Part shown: positions 6,722 to 11,901 of the stretch, one piece after another | Position numbering within the stretch: the first letter of the stretch is position 1 | Layout of the letters: the number at the start of each line of letters is the position of its first letter | NCBI GenBank assembly: GCA_937944075.1 | Contig: CALDZZ010000223.1 | Location: 1-11,901 of the forward strand | Direction of reading: 5' to 3' | Length of the DNA: 11,901 nt | Origin: an uncultured Rhizobiaceae group bacterium | GTDB taxonomy: Bacteria > Pseudomonadota > Alphaproteobacteria > Rhizobiales > Rhizobiaceae | Program-made: the position numbers and the translations under genes | Notes under the pieces: model-generated | What the model saw: the letters and a program-made list of their open reading frames with translations, nothing else | Told to the model about the DNA's origin: nothing | Database searches by the model: none

Positions 6722-7819
6722 TCAAATTCTTCCTGTTTGTCCACGATGAAGCAGGTAATGATCTGCAATGGCGCAAGCGACCATGGCCTCGCCGATAGGC
6801 ACGGCACGAATGCCAACACAAGGGTCGTGACGTCCCTTGGTCATGACGTCCACCTCTTCGCCCTTGGCAGTAACACTCTTTGTATTTGTCAGCATGGAAG
6901 AAGTGGGTTTCACCGCAAACCTTGCTACCACTTCTTGTCCGGTCGAAATACCACCCAGAATACCACCGGCATTGTTTGACAGAAACTCGATATCGCCATT
7001 CTTGCCCATTCGCATTTCATCTGCGTTCTCAAGTCCGGTAATTTCAGCAGCCTCAAAACCGTTGCCGATTTCAACACCCTTGACTGCATTAATCGACATC
7101 AAATGTGAGGCAATTTCCGTATCCAGTTTCGCATAGACCGGTGCACCTAGACCGGCAGGAACACCCTCTGCGACCACTTCAATCACCGCGCCAACCGACA
7201 ATCCATCCTTGCGGATACGGTTCAGGTAATCTGCCCATTCATCAATGACACTTTCATCCGGGCAAAAGAAATCATTCCGGTTAACCTGATCCCAATCCCA
7301 GTTTTCACGATTGATTTTCTTTTCACCCATTTGCACCATGGCGGCACGAACTTTCATGTCTGGGACAACCTTGCGTGCCAGGGCGCCAGCGGCAACGCGA
7401 GCAGCAGTTTCGCGGGCAGAAGAGCGTCCGCCGCCACGATAATCGCGAATGCCGTATTTGAGATCATAGGTAAAATCGGCATGCCCCGGGCGATAGCGAT
7501 CCTTGATATCTCCGTAATCCTTGGAGCGTTGATCGGTATTGCGGATCAGCATGGAAATGGGTGTGCCGGTTGAGATTAGTATCTCGTCATTGTCTTCATG
7601 AGCCATCACACCGGATAGAATTTCAACCGCGTCGGGCTCGTTGCGTTGCGTCGTAAACTTTGATTGACCCGGCTTGCGTTTGTCCAGATAGGCCTGAACT
7701 TCAGCGATTGTAAATTCCAACCCTGGAGGACAGCCGTCAACCACGCAACCAAGCGCAGGTCCGTGGCTTTCTCCCCAGGTCATGACCCTGAACAAATGTC
7801 CGAATGAATTATATGACAT
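6722..7819 (-). CDS. aroC: chorismate synthase
   Basis: A 365-residue cytoplasmic enzyme that turns 5-enolpyruvylshikimate 3-phosphate into chorismate, the last shikimate-pathway step, with reduced FMN. Family blocks are present in order: FGHLFRVMTWGESHGPALG (6-24, with His19), RKPGQSKFTTQRNE (48-61), RYRPGHADFTYD (108-119, with His113), RDYRGGGRSSARET (125-138), GGILGGISTG in the second half, and the C-terminal KGRHDPCVGIRAVPIGEAM. Length is normal. The start MSYNSFG is the usual family start, with GGGA about 8 nt upstream. A 70-bp gap separates it from the phosphatase gene and ribB follows after 5 bp. The FMN need of this enzyme and the riboflavin role of the next gene make a plausible metabolic link. 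Confidence 0.97.
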   Translation of the reverse strand: MSYNSFGHLFRVMTWGESHGPALGCVVDGCPPGLEFTIAEVQAYLDKRKPGQSKFTTQRNEPDAVEILSGVMAHEDNDEILISTGTPISMLIRNTDQRSKDYGDIKDRYRPGHADFTYDLKYGIRDYRGGGRSSARETAARVAAGALARKVVPDMKVRAAMVQMGEKKINRENWDWDQVNRNDFFCPDESVIDEWADYLNRIRKDGLSVGAVIEVVAEGVPAGLGAPVYAKLDTEIASHLMSINAVKGVEIGNGFEAAEITGLENADEMRMGKNGDIEFLSNNAGGILGGISTGQEVVARFAVKPTSSMLTNTKSVTAKGEEVDVMTKGRHDPCVGIRAVPIGEAMVACAIADHYLLHRGQTGRI

Positions 7820-7889
7820 TAAAAATTCCCAAGTATTATCCGAGACTTTTTAGAGCAAAGCGAGCCTGATTGGAAGCGTGACAAAGACG

Positions 7890-8489
7890 TTAAAAACGCA
7901 ATTCGTGCCCTTTGCTTATTTCAAACACTTCATCCTGTGGAAACACAAAGCCTGCAGCCTCTTCCTTGCTGATGCCAAGCAGGTAATATCGCAATACACG
8001 ACCAACAGCACCATGAGCCGTTACAACATGGGTTTTTGCAGGGTCAAGACTGTTATACCACTTCGAGATGCGCTCCAGAGTGTCTGCCTGGCTTTCACCA
8101 TTGGGGGGGCGAAAATTCCATGCATCATCCTTGCGCCCCATAAAGACTTCTCGGTTTCGTTCCTTGAGTTCTTTTTTGGTCTGGCCTTCAAAATCACCAT
8201 AGGAAATTTCGATCAGGCTATCATCCGTCGCATAATGTGTCGGATTCAGCTGCATGGCAGTGCGAACGATTTCCATCGTTTCTCGGGTTCTGGAAAGCGG
8301 GCTGGATATGAAAACCAGACCAGGTGCAGAGCCGACCTTTTCAAACAGTTTCTCGCCATTGCGTCTTGCCTGCCCACGGCCCTTTTCGTTGAGCGGTATA
8401 TCACGCTGCCCCTGATAACGCATTTCTGCGTTCCAGTCTGTTTCACCATGGCGAATGTAATAAAGCTTTGCACCTATTGAGGCGGTCAC
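7890..8489 (-). CDS. histidine phosphatase family protein (phosphoglycerate-mutase-like)
   Basis: A 199-residue protein of the histidine phosphatase superfamily, branch 1. The phosphohistidine motif is YYIRHGETDWN (10-20) with His14. Other catalytic elements are Arg67/Arg69 in SSPLSRTRE, Glu94 in SLIEISYGDFEGQ, and the second histidine His159 in TAHGAVGRVL. It could be a cofactor-dependent phosphoglycerate mutase-like enzyme or a broad phosphatase; the length (199) and the EISYGDFEGQ block favour a phosphatase, but the substrate is unknown. The start is a GTG at 8489, since no ATG lies before the active-site RHG; the ribosome binding site is weak. It begins 6 bp after the fabI stop, so it is probably read through from fabI. 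Confidence 0.92.
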   Translation of the reverse strand: MTASIGAKLYYIRHGETDWNAEMRYQGQRDIPLNEKGRGQARRNGEKLFEKVGSAPGLVFISSPLSRTRETMEIVRTAMQLNPTHYATDDSLIEISYGDFEGQTKKELKERNREVFMGRKDDAWNFRPPNGESQADTLERISKWYNSLDPAKTHVVTAHGAVGRVLRYYLLGISKEEAAGFVFPQDEVFEISKGHELRF

Positions 8490-8495
8490 GTGCAG

Positions 8496-9314
8496 CTAGT
8501 CTTTCACAACAGAAATGTCGGGAGCATCAACAGCCTTCATGCCTACGGTATGATAACCCGAATCCACATGATGAACCTCACCGGTTACACCACGCGAAAG
8601 GTCAGACAGAAGATACATGGTCGAATCACCCACCTCATCGATGGTGACTGTACGCTTCAGCGGTGAGTTATATTCATTCCATTTCAGGATATAACGGAAA
8701 TCACCAATGCCTGAAGCTGCCAATGTCTTGATTGGGCCTGCAGAAACAGCGTTGACACGAATGCCCTTGCCACCCAGATCGACAGCCAGATACTTAACAG
8801 AAGCTTCAAGCGCTGCCTTTGCAACACCCATGACATTGTAATGCGGCATGACTTTTTCTGCGCCATAATAGGTCAGTGTCACCATGGAGCCGCCATCGTT
8901 CATCAGTTTTTCAGCACGCTGTGCCACGGCTGTGAAAGAATAAACCGAGATATCCATTGTCTTGCGGAAGTTTTCTGATGTTGTTTCCACGTATCGGCCG
9001 GTTAGTTCATCCTTGTCTGAAAAGGCAATCGCATGAACCAGAAAGTCAATCTTTCCCCATTGCTTTTCAATGTTGGCAAAAACCGTATCGATGGAGGCAG
9101 GATCTGTGACATCACATTCACCGGCAACAATTGCACCAAGCTCTTCTGCGAGCGGGGCGACACGCTTTTTCAAGGCTTCACCCTGGTAGGTCAGTGCGAG
9201 TTCAGCGCCAGCATCTGCACAAGCCTTGGCTATACCCCAGGCGATGGAACGATTGTTCGCAACCCCCATAACAATACCGCGTTTTCCAGCCATCAAACCA
9301 CTGGTGTCAGTCAT
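8496..9314 (-). CDS. fabI: enoyl-[acyl-carrier-protein] reductase (NADH), FabI
   Basis: A 272-residue short-chain-dehydrogenase-like enzyme that reduces enoyl-ACP in the last step of each type II fatty acid elongation cycle. Seen in the sequence: nucleotide loop GIVMGVANNRSIAWGIAK (13-30), the FabI-specific CDVTDPASID segment (67-76), and the active site Tyr149, Tyr159 and Lys166 in TYYGAEKVMPHYNVMGVAK (FabI Y-x6-K). At the place of E. coli Gly93 there is Ala97 (HAIAFSDKDEL). ATG 9314 is chosen over the in-frame TTG three bases earlier because GGAG is 8 nt from the ATG. There are 129 bp to the dnaJ-like stop, room for its own promoter, though I see no convincing one. A histidine phosphatase gene follows after 6 bp. 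Confidence 0.97.
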   Translation of the reverse strand: MTDTSGLMAGKRGIVMGVANNRSIAWGIAKACADAGAELALTYQGEALKKRVAPLAEELGAIVAGECDVTDPASIDTVFANIEKQWGKIDFLVHAIAFSDKDELTGRYVETTSENFRKTMDISVYSFTAVAQRAEKLMNDGGSMVTLTYYGAEKVMPHYNVMGVAKAALEASVKYLAVDLGGKGIRVNAVSAGPIKTLAASGIGDFRYILKWNEYNSPLKRTVTIDEVGDSTMYLLSDLSRGVTGEVHHVDSGYHTVGMKAVDAPDISVVKD

Positions 9315-9443
9315 CAAGGTTTCTCCAAATTTGGTGTATGCTACTGATGGAAAAAACTGCCGTTACCACAGAATTGTCAGTAGTATGAATTTCGTCACGG
9401 TATGCCATAACAAATGACGCCCTGCAAGGAGGCTTTAAACTTG

Positions 9444-10379
9444 TTAGCTTTTGAGTGTCTCAAAGAAGGTTACCAATTGTTTCAGGTCTTTTTCTGGTAA
9501 TTGAAGGGAGGCTGATACCAGCAAATCCCCAAAGCCGCCCTTTTTTTTGGGCAGACCTTTTCCCTTTAATCGAAAGACCTTGCCTGAACTGGTTCCTGAG
9601 GGAATGTTAAGCGATAGCTTGCCGTCTATCGTATCCACAGCAACCTTGCCACCCAGCACGGCAATTTCAAGCGGCACGTCAACTTCGCTTCTCAAGTCCA
9701 CGCCTTCGCGCCTGAACCTAGGATGGTTTTTCATCACAAGCGTTACAAGGGCATCGCCAGGTTTGCGGCCTGCCGCCTGCTTTCCCTTGCCCTTTAGCCT
9801 GATGACCTGACCATCTTCAGCCTCTGCCGGTATGGATACGGCAATTTGCTTGCCGTCTGGCATCCGCACATTGGTTTTGCCGCGCAACAGATCTTCTATG
9901 GTTACACCAGCTTTCATTTCCAGATCTGCCGATGGTGGTGTTGGCCGTGTTTGTTGGCGGGCACCAGCGCCCATTCCTTCAAACGGGTTGTGGCCAGCCT
10001 GATTGCGTGCGCTGCCACCAAAGGCAGAACCGAATATTTCACTCAGGATGTCTTCAGCACCCCCAAAACCCTGGCCACCACCACCAAACGGATTGCCCGA
10101 ACCTGCGCGACCTCCGCCACCAAACGGATTCCCGCTTTCAAACCCTGCAAACTTGGGTTTTCCCTCATCATCAATCTCGCCCCTGTCATATTGGGCGCGT
10201 TTTTCCTTGTCGCCCAATATTTCATAAGCCTGATTAATCTCTGAAAACTTGGATTGAGCGCTTTTGTTATCCTTGTTCTGGTCAGGATGGTATTTCATCG
10301 CCAGCTTGCGAAATGCTGACTTGATTGCCTTTTCATCAGCAGATTTCTGCACTCCCAGTACTGAATATGGATTGGGCAT
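9444..10379 (-). CDS. type II J-domain co-chaperone (DnaJ/CbpA-like, no zinc finger)
   Basis: A 311-residue Hsp70 co-chaperone. The J domain (1-67) has the DnaK-activating HPD at 31-33 in KYHPDQNKD and the helix IV end KRAQYDRGE. A Gly/Phe-rich linker (about 78-140) contains two SGNPFGGGG copies 12 residues apart and a third NPFEGM. No CxxCxGxG zinc-finger repeats occur, so it is a CbpA-type (class B) J protein. The C-terminal substrate-binding part has two sub-domains (about 150-225 and 226-300) with DLEMKAGVTIEDLLRG and the pair RLKGKGKQ / RLKGKGLPKKKGGFGDLLV. A GGAG lies 7 nt before the ATG. It is transcribed divergently from the SGNH-like gene. It is not the main dnaJ, which encodes the zinc-finger form. 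Confidence 0.94.
   Translation of the reverse strand: MPNPYSVLGVQKSADEKAIKSAFRKLAMKYHPDQNKDNKSAQSKFSEINQAYEILGDKEKRAQYDRGEIDDEGKPKFAGFESGNPFGGGGRAGSGNPFGGGGQGFGGAEDILSEIFGSAFGGSARNQAGHNPFEGMGAGARQQTRPTPPSADLEMKAGVTIEDLLRGKTNVRMPDGKQIAVSIPAEAEDGQVIRLKGKGKQAAGRKPGDALVTLVMKNHPRFRREGVDLRSEVDVPLEIAVLGGKVAVDTIDGKLSLNIPSGTSSGKVFRLKGKGLPKKKGGFGDLLVSASLQLPEKDLKQLVTFFETLKS
10081..10130. repeat. short direct repeat in the J-protein Gly/Phe linker
   Basis: The 14-base string CCACCAAACGGATT occurs at 10081-10094 and again at 10117-10130, 36 bases (12 codons) apart. It encodes the repeated NPFGG unit of the linker. Such in-frame repeats are common in Gly/Phe linkers and can vary in number by slippage. Confidence 0.7.
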
Positions 10380-10399
10380 CGTATGCTCCGGAAAGACGT

Positions 10400-10416
10400 T
10401 GTAGGTAATTTCTACA
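10400..10416. repeat. 17-bp dyad upstream of the J-protein gene
   Basis: TGTAG (10400-10404) and its exact complement CTACA (10412-10416) flank 7 bases. The centre is about 29 bp upstream of the J-protein ATG, a position suitable for an operator or for structure in the mRNA leader. Five-base arms can arise by chance. Confidence 0.3.
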
Positions 10417-10449
10417 TATATGGGTTTTCAGCAAATGAAATTAAAGAGT

Positions 10450-10490
10450 TTAATGCAGCATTCAATTCTTGAATTGAAACAATGCATTAA
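10450..10490. repeat. 41-bp nested palindrome in the divergent promoter region
   Basis: An inner perfect inverted repeat, TTCAATTC (10461-10468), 2-base centre, GAATTGAA (10471-10478), lies inside an outer inverted repeat, TTAATGC (10450-10456) and GCATTAA (10484-10490). The two are nearly concentric (centres 10469.5 and 10470). Fifteen of about 20 possible pairs per side match. It lies about 70 bp upstream of the J-protein start and 96 bp upstream of the SGNH-like start, so a regulator could control both genes. No T-run follows that would suggest a terminator. Confidence 0.6.
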
Positions 10491-10585
10491 CCCTATCTGT
10501 CTCATCACACAGATGTGCATTTTAGTTCAATGGCCGTTTGTCTAAGCTGTCTTGAGTAATTAATCCGCTTGTACATGGAGTAGGA

Positions 10586-11632
10586 ATGCCAAAAACGCAA
10601 ATTAATAAAACCACATCAAAGCACTCTGGACCAGCGCTCGCAAAGCTGGCTGCGGTCAGCGCTGTCTTGATGGGTATGGCGTTTGCAACGCATTCAACTG
10701 CGAAGGCTGATGAAAGGAAATTCACCAGCCCTGAAATTTTGATGCTGGGCGATTCCCAGCTTTCATTCGGTGCAGGCGAGGTGGTTTCCGATTTTTTTCA
10801 GAACATTGAGCAAAAATGCGCTGGCATTGTTGATCAGGCCATGCTGCTGGAAGAACTCCAGAAAATGCGAGCAACCCTGATTGGTGCCCGCTCCAGCTCC
10901 CTGCAATCCTGGACGACAACCGAAGGTTGGGCCTATGATCGCTTGTGTAAAAAAGACAAGAACTGGGGTGTAAACGCTAGTATCTGGGGGTATGGACGCA
11001 ATAAAAATGTTCCCTACATTCAAATTGGCGAACACAAGGACTACAGATTTTGCGAAAAAGGCAAAACCCCGCTGCAGGTATTGTTTGAACAGGGGTACCA
11101 GCCTGAACTGCTTGTTTTCAACATTCTTGGTAATAATGCAAAACGCTGGGCGAAAAATCCTGAATTGGCAGAGGTCGATGTGGCGCGCTTTATTGAACTG
11201 ACGCCAGCACACATTAAATGCGTTTACATGACCACGCTCCCAATTCACACAAAGCGACGTAATGACCAAAGATTGAAAGCGCAAAAGGCGATCAGGGCAG
11301 CCTTTGAAAAAGCCGATAATCGTTGCTCATTTGTAGGCACGATGGACGCGCAAACCGTTTCTGCGATTCAGGGTCAAAACCACTATTTCAAGCGCAAGAA
11401 GAACGGTGCCGTAAAAGACCCGTTTCATCCTCAGAAAAGAGCTGCCCAAAAAGTCTATGATTTGAAAAGAACGGAAATCTGCCAGGCAATCGCTCAGGCT
11501 TATATGCCAAAGCAACTGGCAAATGCGGATATTTCATCGCAAACATTGAACTTGAAGATGCAATCCGTCCCGAACCGCACCAATGCGATCAGTGTCACAT
11601 TCGACAGCAGGCTACGTGGATTTATCCAGTAA
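10586..11632 (+). CDS. exported SGNH/GDSL-hydrolase-like protein
   Basis: A 348-residue protein and the only plus-strand gene here. The N-terminus has a long basic n-region (1-20), a hydrophobic core (AKLAAVSAVLMGMAFA, 19-34) and a THSTAKADE cleavage region near 41, so it should be exported. The SGNH blocks can be traced: ILMLGDSQLSFGAG (51-64) with nucleophile Ser57, a block II-like IGARSSS (99-105), block III NILGNNA (179-185) with Asn184, and block V DPFH (278-281) with Asp278 and His281. The substrate is unknown; carbohydrate O-acetyl esters are a common guess for such proteins. Cys78, 121, 156, 212, 247 and 299 could form disulfides in the periplasm. The last 50 residues extend past the hydrolase core and are unrecognised. 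AGTAGGA precedes the ATG directly. Confidence 0.82.
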   Translation: MPKTQINKTTSKHSGPALAKLAAVSAVLMGMAFATHSTAKADERKFTSPEILMLGDSQLSFGAGEVVSDFFQNIEQKCAGIVDQAMLLEELQKMRATLIGARSSSLQSWTTTEGWAYDRLCKKDKNWGVNASIWGYGRNKNVPYIQIGEHKDYRFCEKGKTPLQVLFEQGYQPELLVFNILGNNAKRWAKNPELAEVDVARFIELTPAHIKCVYMTTLPIHTKRRNDQRLKAQKAIRAAFEKADNRCSFVGTMDAQTVSAIQGQNHYFKRKKNGAVKDPFHPQKRAAQKVYDLKRTEICQAIAQAYMPKQLANADISSQTLNLKMQSVPNRTNAISVTFDSRLRGFIQ

Positions 11633-11671
11633 AAAACATGTGTTGAGGCACTGAAACTGGTTTTTTCAACC

Positions 11672-11684
11672 GCGCTTTAAGCGC
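11672..11684. repeat. 13-bp palindrome between convergent genes
   Basis: GCGCTT and AAGCGC flank a single T, directly next to the TAA stop of the minus-strand surface-antigen gene and 40 bp after the plus-strand stop. A hairpin of four or five G+C-rich pairs is possible. T-runs exist nearby (TTTTTT at 11661-11666 on the plus strand) but come before, not after, the stem for plus-strand transcripts. It may help end transcription from either side; not a typical intrinsic terminator. Confidence 0.3.
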
Positions 11685-11901
11685 TTAGCCTTGCTCTTTC
11701 AAAAACCATGACAAGACCCAGAACCCTTTTTTAAGTTCGCAGGTTTCGCCATTGTAAAGCGATATACCCATGAAGGTGTCCACAGTGGTTTGAAACTTTT
11801 TGCACTTCTGACCATGACTACCAACAAACTTGTCGATGGCCGTAATCGTGCCCTTGTTGCCGGTTTCCGGATTTTGCCAAGCCAAAATATTTGACTGATC
11901 G
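11685..11901 (-). CDS. C-terminal part of an RT0821/Lpp0805-type surface antigen protein (partial)
   Basis: The frame is open from the right window edge to TAA at 11687-11685, showing 71 codons; the start lies outside. A TTG at 11885 is inside the protein and should not be taken as its start, because DQSNIL is in frame before it. The visible part has the features I associate with the C-terminal domain of RT0821/Lpp0805 (17-kDa-antigen-like) proteins: LAWQNPETGNKGTITAID, then HGQKCKKFQTTV and NGETCELKKGFWVL, that is, W-x-NP-x-TGN-x-GT followed by two Cys-containing strands and a final G-x-W. Such proteins are usually lipoproteins or exported envelope proteins; the signal sequence is not visible here. 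It is convergent with the SGNH-like gene. Confidence 0.75.
   Translation of the reverse strand, partial: DQSNILAWQNPETGNKGTITAIDKFVGSHGQKCKKFQTTVDTFMGISLYNGETCELKKGFWVLSWFLKEQG

Larger units (their letters stand above)
10380..10585. other. divergent intergenic region between the J-protein and SGNH-like genes
   Basis: This 206-bp A+T-rich stretch must hold the promoters for both the minus-strand co-chaperone gene and the plus-strand secreted protein gene. It contains a nested palindrome (10450-10490) and a shorter dyad (10400-10416). I found no open frame likely to be a gene and no promoter box pair good enough to call. GGAG-TAGGA just before 10586 is the ribosome binding site of the plus-strand gene. 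Confidence 0.6.

Noticed and set aside
6717..6821. 35-residue N-terminal extension of ribB
   Set aside because: It overlaps the aroC end, begins MCWHSCRAYRRG without family similarity, and a good ribosome binding site precedes ATG 6716, which gives the standard start.
6717..7889. FMN riboswitch before ribB
   Set aside because: ribB starts 5 bp after aroC, leaving no leader; the 70 bp before aroC show no RFN-like conserved blocks.
7878..8480. 200-residue open frame on the plus strand
   Set aside because: It lies wholly antisense to the histidine phosphatase gene, whose catalytic motifs are intact; the translated product has no recognisable motif.
9318..9443. fabI promoter (GTGACG, 17 bp, AATTCT on the minus strand)
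   Set aside because: Spacing is right but both boxes match the consensus poorly, so it is not better than chance.
10763..11284. 173-residue open frame on the minus strand
   Set aside because: It is antisense to the SGNH-like gene, which has a signal peptide, a ribosome binding site and catalytic blocks.
1..11901. CRISPR arrays, insertion sequences, phage or defence genes, tRNA genes
   Set aside because: No spaced repeat series, no transposase or integrase motif, no terminal repeats and no tRNA cloverleaf was seen on either strand; gene content is core metabolism and envelope functions.

Overview
The window reads as ordinary chromosomal core DNA from an alphaproteobacterium, most likely of the Hyphomicrobiales (Rhizobiales). 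The gene order dnaJ-like, fabI, histidine phosphatase, aroC, ribB and histone-deacetylase-like, xseB, tlyA, rlmD-type methyltransferase is one I associate with that order from memory; I could not run a synteny search. A few lines counted by eye give close to half G+C, low for soil rhizobia, so a marine or host-associated lineage is possible. Genus cannot be assigned.

All genes but one lie on the minus strand, so the window is read right to left. At the right edge is the C-terminal end of a surface-antigen-like protein (11685-11901, partial). Convergent to it is the only plus-strand gene, a secreted SGNH-hydrolase-like protein (10586-11632). It shares a 206-bp divergent region, holding a nested palindrome, with a type II J-domain co-chaperone (9444-10379). 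Then follow fabI (fatty acid synthesis), a histidine phosphatase, aroC (chorismate), and ribB fused to a dead GTP cyclohydrolase II domain (RibBX type). ribB is coupled through a TAATG junction to a secreted FG-GAP/VCBS-like beta-propeller protein, then come a class II histone-deacetylase-family amidohydrolase and xseB. Spacing from ribB to xseB is very tight (-1 to 14 bp), indicating one transcript.

Downstream of xseB, where I would expect dxs in relatives, there is instead a SCO1/SenC copper chaperone, a 44-residue membrane peptide not in the usual ORF size range, and a 126-residue exported protein of unknown function. The strand then continues with tlyA and an RlmD/RumA-type 23S rRNA m5U methyltransferase, overlapping by 8 bp, and the first 27 codons of an exported or membrane protein running off the left edge.

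No tRNA, rRNA, CRISPR array, insertion sequence, phage gene, toxin-antitoxin pair or defence system was seen. The least explained items are the orphan SGNH-like protein with its palindromic upstream region, the SCO1 insert in place of dxs, and the beta-propeller protein coupled to riboflavin synthesis. I do not see a convincing undescribed system.
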